A stretch of 64,000 nucleotides of DNA. Source: Aliagarivorans marinus DSM 23064. GTDB taxonomy: Bacteria > Pseudomonadota > Gammaproteobacteria > Enterobacterales > Celerinatantimonadaceae. Shown piece after piece: positions 10,737-20,660 of this stretch (position 1 is the first letter of the stretch; each line of letters begins with the position of its first letter). The notes under the pieces are model-generated. The model was not told where the DNA came from. It saw only the letters and a list, made by a program, of their open reading frames with translations, and made no database searches. The stretch is taken from positions 1-64,000 of the forward strand of contig NZ_AUBY01000024.1 of assembly GCF_000429485.1 (NCBI RefSeq), in the 5' to 3' direction. The position numbers were made by a program, and so were the translations under genes.

Positions 10737-11470
10737 TGTCCCAGGTAATGAAAGTTGAAATTCAGCGCTACCGCCCTGAACTGGACAAAGAACCGTTTTG
10801 GCAAAGCTACGACGTTCCTTACACCAAGGAAATGTCTGTACTTGAAGCTCTGGCTTACATCAAAGACGAACTAGACCCAACCCTGAGCTACCGCTGGTCT
10901 TGCCGTATGGCGATCTGTGGAAGTTGCGGCATGATGGTTAACGGTGTACCAAAGCTGGGTTGTAAGACCTTCCTGCGTGATTACCCACAAGGCATGAAGA
11001 TCGAAGCACTGGCCAACTTCCCAATCGAGCGCGACTTGGTTGTGGATATGAGCGACTTCATCGCTAAGCTGGAAGCTATCAAGCCTTACATCATCCGTGA
11101 GACTGAACAGACTCCAGAAGATGGCTGCTCAATCCAAACTCCAAAAGAGATGGAACAGTACCGTCAGTTCTCTATGTGTATCAACTGTGGTCTGTGCTAC
11201 GCAGCTTGTCCTCAGTACGGCCTGAACGACAAGTTCATGGGTCCTGCTGCACTGGCACTGCTACATCGCTACAACAACGACACCCGTGACGAAGGCAAGG
11301 AAGAGCGCATGGCGTTCCTGAACGCCCACGAAGGTGCTTGGGGCTGTACCTTTGTAGGTTACTGCTCTGATGTATGTCCGAAGAAAGTTGACCCAGCCGC
11401 AGCTATCCAGCTTGGCAAAGTGGACAGCGCCAAGGACTACGTGATTGCCATGCTCAAGCCAGGAGAATAA
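10736..11470 (+). CDS. frdB: Fumarate reductase iron-sulfur subunit
   Basis: Electron-transfer subunit with three Fe-S clusters joining the quinol site to the FrdA flavin. The 244-aa protein has the [2Fe-2S] ligand set [16 protein letters not shown] (about residues 56-71) with a further Cys in KLGCKTF. The C-terminal [15 protein letters not shown] and [18 protein letters not shown] supply [4Fe-4S] and [3Fe-4S] ligands. Translation is coupled to frdA through a TAATG overlap. frdC begins 2 bp after its stop. Confidence 0.97.
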   Translation: MSQVMKVEIQRYRPELDKEPFWQSYDVPYTKEMSVLEALAYIKDELDPTLSYRWSCRMAICGSCGMMVNGVPKLGCKTFLRDYPQGMKIEALANFPIERDLVVDMSDFIAKLEAIKPYIIRETEQTPEDGCSIQTPKEMEQYRQFSMCINCGLCYAACPQYGLNDKFMGPAALALLHRYNNDTRDEGKEERMAFLNAHEGAWGCTFVGYCSDVCPKKVDPAAAIQLGKVDSAKDYVIAMLKPGE

Positions 11471-11472
11471 GA

Positions 11473-11865
11473 ATGTCTAAGCGTAAACCTTATGTTCGTA
11501 AAATGGGCTCGACTTGGTGGACTAAGAACAACTTCCACACCATGTACATCGTACGTGAACTGTCTAGCCTGGTGATCTTGGCCTACAGCGTTATCCTGCT
11601 GTTCGGTCTGAACGCCCTGCGCGGCGGCGAAGCAGCGTTCGACGCTTGGTTTGCTGGCCTGACCAACCCACTGGCAATCGTGTTCCACGTGATCACTCTG
11701 CTGTGGACTCTGTACCACGCGACAACCTGGTTCTCACTAGCGCCTAAAGCGGCCAACCTGTGGATCGGCGAGAACCGTGTTGCTGACAACGTCATCACCG
11801 GCTCCCTGTACGCAGTACTGGGCGGCGTAACCGTGATTGGCCTGCTAATCGCATTCGTGCTGTAA
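11473..11865 (+). CDS. frdC: Fumarate reductase membrane anchor subunit C
   Basis: Hydrophobic anchor that, with FrdD, holds FrdAB at the membrane and forms the menaquinol site. The 130 aa are the family length (E. coli 131). Three membrane segments are apparent (about 30-50, 62-85 and 105-130), after the typical basic start SKRKPYVRKMGSTWW. It lies in the frdABCD operon, followed 10 bp later by frdD. Confidence 0.95.
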   Translation: MSKRKPYVRKMGSTWWTKNNFHTMYIVRELSSLVILAYSVILLFGLNALRGGEAAFDAWFAGLTNPLAIVFHVITLLWTLYHATTWFSLAPKAANLWIGENRVADNVITGSLYAVLGGVTVIGLLIAFVL

Positions 11866-11875
11866 GGAGAAACAG

Positions 11876-12211
11876 ATGAAACGTTCTAACGAACCAGTAT
11901 TTTGGGGTCTGTTTGGTGCAGGCGGTATGGTTGCAGCACTGCTGACGCCAGTACTTATCCTGATCACCGGTATCCTGGCGCCAATGGGCGCGGTGGACTT
12001 CTCGTTCGCTCGCGTTGATGCCTTCGCCAGCAACATCCTGGGTGGCCTGATCATCTGGGCAGCGGTAAGCTTCCCACTGTGGCTGAGCCTACACCGCTTG
12101 TACCACTGTCTGCATGACTTTGGTGTTCACGCCGGCAACGGTGTTAAAGCAGCCTTCTATGGCGCAGCAGCACTGGGCACTGTAGCAGCGGCTTACCTGC
12201 TGTTGTTCTAA
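11876..12211 (+). CDS. frdD: Fumarate reductase membrane anchor subunit D
   Basis: Second membrane anchor of fumarate reductase. The 111 aa contain three membrane segments. The start KRSNEPVFWGLFGAGGM is characteristic of FrdD, and the second half carries LHRLYHCLHDFGVH. A GGAG ribosome site lies just upstream. It is the last gene of the operon and is followed by a strong terminator. Confidence 0.95.
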   Translation: MKRSNEPVFWGLFGAGGMVAALLTPVLILITGILAPMGAVDFSFARVDAFASNILGGLIIWAAVSFPLWLSLHRLYHCLHDFGVHAGNGVKAAFYGAAALGTVAAAYLLLF

Positions 12212-12226
12212 GCCTCGCTTAGCGAC

Positions 12227-12262
12227 AAAAAAGCCACCCGTTCCCTGGGTGGCTTTTTTATT
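12227..12262 (+). terminator. Intrinsic terminator of frdABCD
   Basis: AAAAAAGCCACCC, a 7-nt loop and GGGTGGCTTTTTT form a strong GC stem flanked by A- and T-runs, 16 bp after the frdD stop. It can also work for minus-strand transcription arriving from the 64-aa gene at 12292. Confidence 0.9.
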
Positions 12263-12291
12263 TCAGACCTTGCTTGACCTTACAACTGCAT

Positions 12292-12486
12292 CTACGCGCA
12301 GTTTAAATCTCTTCTACAGCTGCTCTTCAACCGGGCTATATCGCTCTCCAGTTGCGAAGTACGCTGCTTAAGCAGCTCTAATTCGGCTTCCTTGCTCGCT
12401 AGCATCTCAAACACACCCATTGGGTAGTCCCCGGCCTGATCGGCGTAGTGGTAAACCGGTGATGCTTTAACATGTGCGTTACTCAC
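12292..12486 (-). CDS. Small hypothetical protein with C-terminal coiled coil
   Basis: Not recognised. A GTG at 12486 preceded by GGAG (8 nt spacing) gives a 64-aa product. Its C-terminal half, KEAELELLKQRTSQLESDI, has heptad-like Leu/Ile spacing, suggesting a short coiled coil. The N-terminal half (HVKASPVYHYADQAGDYP) is Tyr/His/Pro-rich. An upstream in-frame ATG at 12573 would add about 29 residues with no ribosome site. A consensus FNR box lies 111 bp upstream on this strand. The ribosome site and coiled coil favour a real gene, but no homologue is recalled. Confidence 0.5.
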   Translation of the reverse strand: MSNAHVKASPVYHYADQAGDYPMGVFEMLASKEAELELLKQRTSQLESDIARLKSSCRRDLNCA

Positions 12487-12596
12487 TTTACCCACTCCTG
12501 TGTCATATTTTGAAAACCATTTCACGAAAAACAGCGAAATATTAGCGGCGCATAAACAAGCATTACACAGCACTAATAACGGTGCAAAGGGCTAAA

Positions 12597-12610
12597 TTGA
12601 TCTAAATCAA
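12597..12610. promoter_or_regulatory. Perfect FNR consensus box in the frd-efp intergenic region
   Basis: TTGAT-CTAA-ATCAA is an exact match to the FNR half-sites. It lies in a 392-bp region (12487-12878) without a recognised gene. On the minus strand it could control the 64-aa gene at 12292. On the plus strand it could control an unannotated transcript through an AT-rich -10-like stretch at 12644-12656. That plus-strand region holds a 31-codon Cys-rich reading frame (12714-12809) with a distant AAGGAA, too weak to call as a gene. Confidence 0.6.
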
Positions 12611-12836
12611 ATCAAGCGGGTAGACGGTTTTTTTCCTGTTGAGAATAATATAAATAACTGTTGAAGACGGTATTTGTAGGATTAATTACTTACAAAGGAA
12701 ATCGATTACAACGATGGCTGGATCACAAAACTGTAGCAGGCGAAAAAGTAAGCAGATTTGGTGCATATTATTGCAGTGCCAATGGCCGCGCTATATCAGC
12801 TGTTGCTGATGCTTTACACATTACTTTTCTCTAAAT

Positions 12837-12862
12837 AAAAAAAAGCCCGCTGTTGCGGGCTC
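12837..12862 (-). terminator. Intrinsic terminator of efp
   Basis: On the minus strand the stem GCCCGC/GCGGGC has a 4-nt loop and is followed by an eight-base T-run, 17 bp beyond the efp stop. Confidence 0.88.
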
Positions 12863-12878
12863 TGAGACAAACCGATAA

Positions 12879-13445
12879 TTACTTCACGCGGCTCACATAC
12901 TCAGCGCTGCGGGTGTCTACCTTAATTACCTCACCGATCTGGATAAACAGTGGTACACGAACCACCGCGCCAGTGCTCAGCGTGGCTGGCTTACCACCGG
13001 TACCTGCAGTGTCACCTTTCAGGCCTGGATCGGTTTCGGTCACTTCCAGCTCAACAAAGTTCGGTGGAGTGATTGAAATCGGGTTTTCGTTCCAGGTGGT
13101 AACGGTACAAACATCTTGCTCAACCAACCATTTCTCGGCGTCACCTACCGCTTTCGCGTCAGCGGCAATCTGCTCGAAGGTTGCGTTGTTCATGAAGTGC
13201 CAGAACTCGCCATCGTTGTACAGATAAGCCAGTTCCATATCCATTACGTCAGCGCCTTCAAAGCTCTCACCAGACTTGAAGGTTTTTTCCAGTACCTTAC
13301 CGGTCAACAAGCGACGCAGCTTAACACGGTTGAAGGCTTGGCCTTTGCCCGGCTTTACGTACTCGTTTTCGATGATCGAGTAAGGTTCACCGTCGAGCAT
13401 AATCTTTAGCCCGCCTTTAAAATCATTGGTAGAATATGACGCCAT
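12879..13445 (-). CDS. efp: Translation elongation factor P
   Basis: EF-P relieves ribosome stalling at polyproline motifs. The 188 aa are full length for the family. The modified residue lies in [11 protein letters not shown] and counts as Lys34 from the chosen ATG at 13445, matching the E. coli numbering for beta-lysylation by EpmA/EpmB. Family hallmarks include [54 protein letters not shown] and the C-terminal [23 protein letters not shown]. An in-frame ATG six codons earlier is disfavoured because it shifts this register. It diverges from epmB across 34 bp. Confidence 0.97.
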   Translation of the reverse strand: MASYSTNDFKGGLKIMLDGEPYSIIENEYVKPGKGQAFNRVKLRRLLTGKVLEKTFKSGESFEGADVMDMELAYLYNDGEFWHFMNNATFEQIAADAKAVGDAEKWLVEQDVCTVTTWNENPISITPPNFVELEVTETDPGLKGDTAGTGGKPATLSTGAVVRVPLFIQIGEVIKVDTRSAEYVSRVK

Positions 13446-13479
13446 TTTGTCCTCAACATACAAGGTAATTGCTTTTTCG

Positions 13480-14496
13480 ATGCAGCGAATAATAACGCGA
13501 AACGCCGCCGCTGTGCAGGGAAATTGGCAAAAACAGCTCGCTCAAGCCGTGAGCGACCCAGCACAATTGCTGATGCAATTGGGTTTGGAGCCAGAGCACT
13601 TCCAAAAAGACATTCAGGCACGCAAGCTATTTCCGATGCGGGTGCCACAAGCCTTTATCGACCGCATGCAAGCCGGTGATGCTAATGATCCTTTGCTACG
13701 CCAAGTGCTGCCCGCCGCTCATGAGTTCATCGAACAGGCCGGGTTTACCAGCGATCCGCTGGGCGAGCATCAATCGGCGGTGCCGGGGCTGCTACATAAG
13801 TATCGCAGCCGAGTACTGCTGATTCTCAAAGGCGGCTGTGCGGTCAACTGCCGTTATTGCTTCCGTCGTCATTTTCCCTATCAGGACAACCAGCCCGGTC
13901 AGGACTGGAGCGAGGCGATTGCCTACATCGCCGCCCGCCCGGAGATCGATGAAGTGATCCTCAGCGGTGGCGATCCTTTGATGGCCAACGATCGCCACTT
14001 GGCCAAGCTGTTTGCCCAGTTAGCGACGCTGCCCCAGCTGCAGCGAGTGCGTATCCACACGCGCCTGCCGGTGGTGATCCCAGCCCGGGTCACCGAGGAG
14101 CTGGTCCAACTGCTGGGCGACTTTGCCAAACCAGTGGTGATGGTCACCCATATCAATCACCCCAATGAGGTTGATGAAGCGTTCAGCCAAGCCATGGTCA
14201 AGCTTAAACAGGCTGGCGTGCAGCTGCTCAATCAAGGGGTGTTACTGCGGGATGTGAATGATAACGCTGACACGCTCTGCGAGCTGAGTAACCGCTTGTT
14301 TGAGGTGGGGATCCTTCCCTACTATCTGTTTATGCTGGACCGGGTTGCCGGCGCTAGCCACTTCGAGGTTGCGCAAGATGAGGCCATCCCCCTTATCAAG
14401 CAGCTCTATCGGCGCCTGCCGGGCTACCTGGTTCCGCGACTATCACGAGAAGAAGCGGGCAAAGCGAGCAAAACCCCGATAGATTTACAGATGTGA
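13480..14496 (+). CDS. epmB: EF-P-associated lysine 2,3-aminomutase EpmB
   Basis: Radical-SAM, PLP-dependent aminomutase (YjeK) that makes (R)-beta-lysine for EF-P modification. The 338-aa protein has the radical-SAM cluster motif [13 protein letters not shown] (about residues 120-132) and the SGGDPLM motif. [23 protein letters not shown] and [19 protein letters not shown] are typical of the family. The ATG at 13480 is chosen because residues before it are not family-like. The ribosome site is weak (AAGG about 15 nt upstream). With divergent efp only 34 bp away, a shared promoter region is likely. Confidence 0.95.
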   Translation: MQRIITRNAAAVQGNWQKQLAQAVSDPAQLLMQLGLEPEHFQKDIQARKLFPMRVPQAFIDRMQAGDANDPLLRQVLPAAHEFIEQAGFTSDPLGEHQSAVPGLLHKYRSRVLLILKGGCAVNCRYCFRRHFPYQDNQPGQDWSEAIAYIAARPEIDEVILSGGDPLMANDRHLAKLFAQLATLPQLQRVRIHTRLPVVIPARVTEELVQLLGDFAKPVVMVTHINHPNEVDEAFSQAMVKLKQAGVQLLNQGVLLRDVNDNADTLCELSNRLFEVGILPYYLFMLDRVAGASHFEVAQDEAIPLIKQLYRRLPGYLVPRLSREEAGKASKTPIDLQM

Positions 14497-14561
14497 GCCA
14501 CGAAGCGATATGCTCCCACATCACTCTAACGAATCCACGATATACTAAGGAGAAAACCAAG

Positions 14562-14894
14562 GTGCCAGCCATGGATACTCAACAAGTCATCAAACAGATC
14601 CAGACCAACTTAAAAGAGATCTACCACAAAGCGGTAGATGCAGACCGGGTCCTCAAGCAGCTATCTGAACAAGGACACGGCAAGTTCAATGCACTGTTCG
14701 ACGAAGAGAGTCTGTTTAAAACCCACGAGCGTGAGTTTCTGCCCTATGTGGAAGAGCTGGCCAGCGATCTGGTGCTGCTGGAAGAGTGCGAAGACGAGGA
14801 GCACTTTGTCTCGCAACTCAAACAAACCGTCGCTAAGCTTGAGCAGATGCACCTGCTGTTGGCGCAGTTCAAAGATGTCGCTAAGGCGCAGTAA
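14562..14894 (+). CDS. Small helical protein, weakly PriC-like
   Basis: A 110-aa, highly charged, apparently all-helical protein. GTG 14562 sits 9 nt after AAGGAG. The ATG at 14571 is the alternative, too far from that site. The KFNALFDEESLF stretch loosely recalls the start of PriC-like primosomal proteins, but the match is weak and the protein is shorter than E. coli PriC. It is acidic overall (LEECEDEEHF). It lies 65 bp after epmB and converges on the GGDEF gene. The function should be treated as unknown. Confidence 0.7.
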   Translation: MPAMDTQQVIKQIQTNLKEIYHKAVDADRVLKQLSEQGHGKFNALFDEESLFKTHEREFLPYVEELASDLVLLEECEDEEHFVSQLKQTVAKLEQMHLLLAQFKDVAKAQ

Positions 14895-14905
14895 GCCCTA
14901 GCCGA

Positions 14906-16825
14906 TTAGCCATCGTTAAACTGTCGGTCGAGATAGCGAGAAAACGCCTCGGCCGGCGCAACCACATCCACCGACCCCATCAGCACATACACCTCTTGGC
15001 TTATCGATTGCAGCTCAGCCAGTTGCTGTTCATCGCGCACACCATTGATCACCAGCTTCACCCCAAGGCGATTGGCAAACATCACCGTGGCCGCCAACAA
15101 GGTTTCCTGTTCGTCACCACCCGAAGCCTTACTCAACATGTTGCCCAGTGGGCCGCGCAGGAACTGCACGGGTAGGTCGTTAAGCAGATCCAAGGGGCAG
15201 TCGGCGGAGCCAAAGTTATCCAGACACAAACCCACCCCAATTCGGCGTAGCTCGTTGATCGCATCAATGGCATCCAGCAAGGAGTTGCGGCTGTTGCTCT
15301 CTATCACGTTGATAATCAGCCGACTCGCCATCACCCGCGATTCAATCAATACCCGGTTGATCTGCTTGACCAAATCGCCATGCAGAGTAGTCGATGACAA
15401 TGACACCATCAGCAGCAGGCGATTGCTCACCCCATGGTGCCAACGCTTGAGCTGCTGCGCCGCGCTGGAGAGCAGCCAGTCTTCTAACTCGCTAATACAG
15501 CCCACCGACAAGGCCAGTTCGGTCAGCTCACTTTGCTCCACCCAGCCAAAGTTAGGGTGCTGCCAGCAAGCCTGAACTTCGACCCCCACTATGCTGTTCG
15601 AGCTAAGATCGGTGATAGCTTGATAATACAGCTCTAGTTTGTGCTGTTTGAGCGCCTCGCGCAGTTCCACCCGCAGGGTTTGCTGGCGCTCCTTGGCACG
15701 CTGCATCTTGCCTTGGTAAAACTTCCAGCTACTGCCTTTGTTGCTTAGCTTGGTGTCATACATCGCGGTGTCGGCCTGGCCCAGCACCCCCAGCCAATCG
15801 AGCTTGGACTCGTCGGCCAAGCTGATGCCGATGCTAGCCCCGATTAAACATAACCGACCTTCCATCGAGATCGGTCGCTCCAGTGCCTCTATCAAGCGCC
15901 GCGCTAGGCCACTGCAGTCTTCTCGCGAACGCACGTGGGTTAGCACCACACAAAACTCATCACCGCCAATCCGGCACACCACGTCTTGCTGGCGCATCAG
16001 ACCTTGTAAGCGCTGTGCCACGGCTTTCAAGATGCGATCACCAAACTCATGGCCATAGCTGTCGTTGATTCCCTTAAAGCCATTTAAATCGAGCATCATC
16101 AGCGCGTAGTGGCGATGATCAGCGCAATGCTGGGCGATATAGGCCCGCAAGCCGGCGCGATTTGATAAGCCGGTTAGGGCATCGTGGTAGGCCAAGTAGC
16201 GGGTATGGCGATTTTCCTGAACGATGTAGAAGATCAGCAAGCCACCGCTGATAAACACCACCCCAAACGACAGGGCCAAAGACAGCTGCAACCGCAGCAT
16301 CTTGGCATCGTTCTTCTCATCCATGCTGCCACGGCGCTGGAACTCATAGTTAACCATTCGCATCAGCCTTGGGGTATATCCCTCCAAGCTGTCGATGATT
16401 GATGCAATGCTGCTGTGTTCACGGTTAAGGCTGAGCAACATTGGCTCGATGCGCTGCACTTCCATAAACAGGTCAGAGACAAATCGCCGCTCTACATCGT
16501 TGTGGCGGAAGGTGATGGTCTCCTGACCTTCCAACAACACCTTAAAGCGACTCCAGAAGATGTCATAGCGCAGCATCAACTCGCCCTTGCTGCCACCGCC
16601 GAGGTGATAGATCTTCAACTGTGAGGCAAAGCGCTGATGTTCCTGTAGCAACTGGGTGACCGCCCAAGTGGTAGACATCCGTGGCGCTTCCAACACAGCG
16701 ATAATCTGTCGCAGCTGGGCAATGCTGACGGATGCACTAATCAAGAACACCAAGATAATGGTAGGAAGCAACAGCTTACGAAGACCGCGATGTCGCGAAA
16801 ATTGCTTGGTAAAACCTGGAAACAT
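14906..16825 (-). CDS. Membrane GGDEF protein with degenerate EAL domain
   Basis: Probable diguanylate cyclase of 639 aa. A membrane segment (about 18-37), a periplasmic helical sensor region (38-178) and a second membrane segment (about 181-203) are followed by GGDEF (about 210-370) and EAL-like (about 385-635) domains. The cyclase motif RIGGDEF is intact at 286-291, and a canonical inhibitory RxxD (RQQD) lies five residues before GGDEF. The EAL domain looks inactive: the EAL motif reads EVQ at 416-418, and the DDFGTG loop reads DNFGSA. It is therefore probably a c-di-GMP synthase whose EAL fold is structural or ligand-sensing. One base separates it from the upstream periplasmic gene, so they are likely cotranscribed. 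Confidence 0.9.
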   Translation of the reverse strand: MFPGFTKQFSRHRGLRKLLLPTIILVFLISASVSIAQLRQIIAVLEAPRMSTTWAVTQLLQEHQRFASQLKIYHLGGGSKGELMLRYDIFWSRFKVLLEGQETITFRHNDVERRFVSDLFMEVQRIEPMLLSLNREHSSIASIIDSLEGYTPRLMRMVNYEFQRRGSMDEKNDAKMLRLQLSLALSFGVVFISGGLLIFYIVQENRHTRYLAYHDALTGLSNRAGLRAYIAQHCADHRHYALMMLDLNGFKGINDSYGHEFGDRILKAVAQRLQGLMRQQDVVCRIGGDEFCVVLTHVRSREDCSGLARRLIEALERPISMEGRLCLIGASIGISLADESKLDWLGVLGQADTAMYDTKLSNKGSSWKFYQGKMQRAKERQQTLRVELREALKQHKLELYYQAITDLSSNSIVGVEVQACWQHPNFGWVEQSELTELALSVGCISELEDWLLSSAAQQLKRWHHGVSNRLLLMVSLSSTTLHGDLVKQINRVLIESRVMASRLIINVIESNSRNSLLDAIDAINELRRIGVGLCLDNFGSADCPLDLLNDLPVQFLRGPLGNMLSKASGGDEQETLLAATVMFANRLGVKLVINGVRDEQQLAELQSISQEVYVLMGSVDVVAPAEAFSRYLDRQFNDG

Positions 16826-16826
16826 A

Positions 16827-17294
16827 CTACTTCACTTCAATGACGCGCAGCTGCCAAATCATGTAGTCGTTATAGCGCTTGTTCTTAACTTCGGGATAGT
16901 CGTCGACGGGGAACATTAGCCAGAGCGGCCCTTTTTCCCGAATCGAGAGGGTCTTGCCATCTTGCTGCCAGGCCAGGATTGGCTGAAACTTCTCGATGTC
17001 TGAGAAATCTACCTCAACCTCGTAATCATTTAATGCCACCATCCGCAGCATCTTTCCCTTGGCTTGGGCAACATCGAGCACATCAGCGAGCAACGGCCCT
17101 TGGTAGCGCCGTCCCACTTCCGTCCACGGATGCTTGGTGACAAAGCTGTGTTGCTCCATCGCTTTAATGTCATCGAGGGAGAAGGCCATACCCGACACCT
17201 CTCGGATGTTGCCTTGGATGATCAGTACATTATCAGCGAGTACTTTAGGCACCCAAGCCAGTATCAGTACCAGCAATAGGGCAACGCGACGCAT
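16827..17294 (-). CDS. Periplasmic molybdopterin-oxidoreductase-fold protein
   Basis: A 155-aa exported protein with a signal peptide (about residues 1-20, cleavage near VLADN). The pattern IQGNIREVSGMAFSLDDIKAM, PWTEVGRRYQGPLLADVLD and KGPLWLMFPVDDYPEVKNKRYNDYMIWQLRVIEV resembles the oxidoreductase molybdopterin-binding (SUOX-like) fold. No clear cofactor-ligating Cys is visible, so it may be a binding or sensor version. GGAG precedes the ATG by 7 nt. It is the first gene of a two-gene unit with the GGDEF protein, which suggests that it presents a periplasmic signal to the sensor region of that cyclase. Confidence 0.78.
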   Translation of the reverse strand: MRRVALLLVLILAWVPKVLADNVLIIQGNIREVSGMAFSLDDIKAMEQHSFVTKHPWTEVGRRYQGPLLADVLDVAQAKGKMLRMVALNDYEVEVDFSDIEKFQPILAWQQDGKTLSIREKGPLWLMFPVDDYPEVKNKRYNDYMIWQLRVIEVK

Positions 17295-17484
17295 AGGCGC
17301 TCCTGCTTTTTGTCAGTTTCATGCTTCAGTGTAGTTAACTGCGCCAAACCTGACCGAGAAATCATCCGCTAAGCAAAAAGCTAAACACCTAATAAGTCTG
17401 AAGTTAATGATTTACATCTCAAGCGCTAAAGGAAAGTAATTACTGGTCGATAAAGATACTGACGCGACCTTTCAAGGAGGAATT

Positions 17485-17691
17485 ATGGTAGGAGATGTTA
17501 TTCATGAGGCCGTGCACATGGTTGTGCCGAAATCGCTGTGTCCACTGGATAGTTGTAAAGAGCCATCCAACAAATCCTCGAATCTTATCGACCCGCAATC
17601 ACCGGTAAAGACCGCCGCCAATGTGGCTGGTATGGCAGTGAAGGTAGCAGCTACCGCCTATCTGGGTAAGAACCTGCTCGCCATTGTCTAG
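17485..17691 (+). CDS. 68-aa hypothetical protein with a strong ribosome site
   Basis: Not recognised. A full AAGGAGG lies 4 nt before the ATG, among the strongest ribosome sites in this window. The product has two Cys residues (KSLCPLDSCKEPS) and an Ala-rich C-terminal stretch (TAANVAGMAVKVAATAYLGKNLL) that could be an amphipathic or membrane-associated helix. It stands alone between the periplasmic protein (divergent) and groEL (convergent). Confidence 0.6.
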   Translation: MVGDVIHEAVHMVVPKSLCPLDSCKEPSNKSSNLIDPQSPVKTAANVAGMAVKVAATAYLGKNLLAIV

Positions 17692-17745
17692 TACCACTCC
17701 GCATAAGTAACTGAGCATTCTTGCTGGTTCGATAACGCCGGGATC

Positions 17746-17775
17746 AAAAAAAGCAGCTCCAAGAGCTGCTTTTTT
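17746..17775 (-). terminator. Bidirectional terminator after groEL
   Basis: The stem AGCAGCTC/GAGCTGCT with a 3-nt loop is flanked by an A-run and a T-run, so it can end groEL on the minus strand and the 68-aa gene on the plus strand. Confidence 0.9.
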
Positions 17776-17800
17776 GGTTTGGCTGGATGCCGGGGGATGA

Positions 17801-19471
<1,671 letters not shown>

Positions 19472-19496
19472 TCAGCTTTAATTCTTGAAAGGGAGA

Positions 19497-19787
19497 TTAT
19501 TCTACGATTGCCAGAATGTCTGATTCAGACATGATCAGCACTTCTTCGCCGTCTACTTTCTCAGACTTCACACCGTAGCCTTCGTTGAAAATCACGGTGT
19601 CGCCCACTTTAACGTCAAGCACTTGTACTTCACCGTTTTCCAGAATACGGCCTTTACCTACAGCCAGTACTTCACCACGGGTAGACTTCTCTGCTGCAGA
19701 TCCAGTTAGCACGATGCCACCAGCAGATTTGCTCTCTTGGTCTTTGCGTTTGATGATGACGCGGTCATGCAACGGACGGATGTTCAT
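19497..19787 (-). CDS. groS: Co-chaperonin GroES (Hsp10)
   Basis: Heptameric lid of the GroEL chamber. The 96-aa protein starts [15 protein letters not shown] and has the mobile loop ([18 protein letters not shown]) that docks on GroEL, then [11 protein letters not shown] and [21 protein letters not shown] precedes the ATG. It is the first gene of groSL. Confidence 0.98.
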   Translation of the reverse strand: MNIRPLHDRVIIKRKDQESKSAGGIVLTGSAAEKSTRGEVLAVGKGRILENGEVQVLDVKVGDTVIFNEGYGVKSEKVDGEEVLIMSESDILAIVE

Positions 19788-19865
19788 TGCTATCTCTCCT
19801 TAAAAACAATCGAGGTTGCTAGTTGCGCAGCCCACATGGCTGCAAAACTGATGTTGCATTTAAAA

Positions 19866-19891
19866 ATGGGGCCATAAAAAACGCTTACAAG
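19866..19891 (-). promoter_or_regulatory. Sigma-32-type heat-shock promoter of groSL
   Basis: On the minus strand, CTTGTA (19886-19891) and CCCCAT (19866-19871), extended to CCCCATTTT, are separated by 14 bp. This matches the RpoH consensus CTTGAA-N13-15-CCCCAT with one mismatch in the -35 element. It lies about 80 bp before the groES start codon. The sigma assignment is inferred from motif and gene. Confidence 0.8.
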
Positions 19892-19964
19892 GGGGAAACC
19901 CAGATTTTTTTGAATTTTTTCGTTGTGGCCCATCGCTATCCGCCCGATAGCGTGCTGCGGGCAT

Positions 19965-19991
19965 GAAAAAAGGGCGCTTTCGCGCCCTTTT
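19965..19991 (-). terminator. Terminator of fxsA
   Basis: The stem GGGCGC/GCGCCC with a 4-nt TTTC loop, flanked by A6 and T4, gives a T-run on the minus strand 22 bp beyond the fxsA stop. A second dyad, CGCTAT/ATAGCG, lies at 19933-19952. Confidence 0.82.
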
Positions 19992-20012
19992 GCTAAACGT
20001 TGGCTGTTTTGA

Positions 20013-20471
20013 TTAGTTCAGACGATCGTGGTCGTTGTCGTCTTTACGCTCAAACTCGCCTTCATAGACATCGCTGTCACTACCACCACCCGGTGGGCGA
20101 CGGAAACGCACGCTTTGCATATAGCCTTTCACGATCAAGCGTTGGGCAGCAGCGCCACGCAGGGCGGGGATCAACAGCAACATACCGACCGAATCGGTAA
20201 TGAAGCCGGGCATAAACAGCAATACCCCGGCGATAATCAGCATCAACCCTTCAAGCATCTGCTGGGCAGGCGCTTCGCCACGGTTCATGGCATTTTGAGC
20301 GGCAAATGCGGTTTGTAGGCCTTGGCTGCGCACCAAGGAACCACCGACGATGGCGGTTAACAGCGTCAGGGCGATGGTGCTAAAGGCCCCTACCTTTGCG
20401 CCGACCGCAATCAGCACATAAATCTCTGCGTAGCTCAGGCCGGCGAGTAATAACAAGATATATAGAAACAA
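20013..20471 (-). CDS. fxsA: FxsA-family inner membrane protein
   Basis: A 152-aa membrane protein of the FxsA family, named for relieving phage T7 exclusion by F plasmids. Its normal role is unclear. The order of features fits: a hydrophobic start (FLYILLLLAGLSYAEIYVLIAVG), then TAIVGGSLVRSQGLQT, GLMLIIAGVLLFMPGFITDSVGMLLLIPALR, and a charged hydrophilic tail (DVYEGEFERKDDNDHD). The start is probably the TTG at 20471, which has AGAGGAT 6-7 nt upstream. An ATG at 20597 would add 42 residues unlike the family. It lies upstream of groSL, as in E. coli. Confidence 0.87.
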   Translation of the reverse strand: MFLYILLLLAGLSYAEIYVLIAVGAKVGAFSTIALTLLTAIVGGSLVRSQGLQTAFAAQNAMNRGEAPAQQMLEGLMLIIAGVLLFMPGFITDSVGMLLLIPALRGAAAQRLIVKGYMQSVRFRRPPGGGSDSDVYEGEFERKDDNDHDRLN

Positions 20472-20660
20472 CGGATTATCCTCTTGAGCGTCTTGTCTTA
20501 AGCAAAATTTTGGATGCGTATACCCTATAATATGGGGCATATTTGCACGATTTAAAGGGCAGTACCCCGGATTGGTGTAAATCACGCTTTTGCACAAAAG
20601 CTGAGCGATGCTATAAAAGTCGACGACTTGTGTAAGTTTTTTCGCTAAGTTGCTGTCTAA

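Noticed and set aside
12714-12809. 31-codon Cys-rich plus-strand frame
   Set aside because: The nearest purine-rich element is about 14 nt from the ATG, and conservation cannot be judged. Kept only as part of the FNR-site finding.
15045-15575. 176-codon plus-strand frame opposite the GGDEF/EAL gene
   Set aside because: Ser/Arg-rich antisense translation, no start signals, and the minus strand clearly encodes the EAL-like domain.
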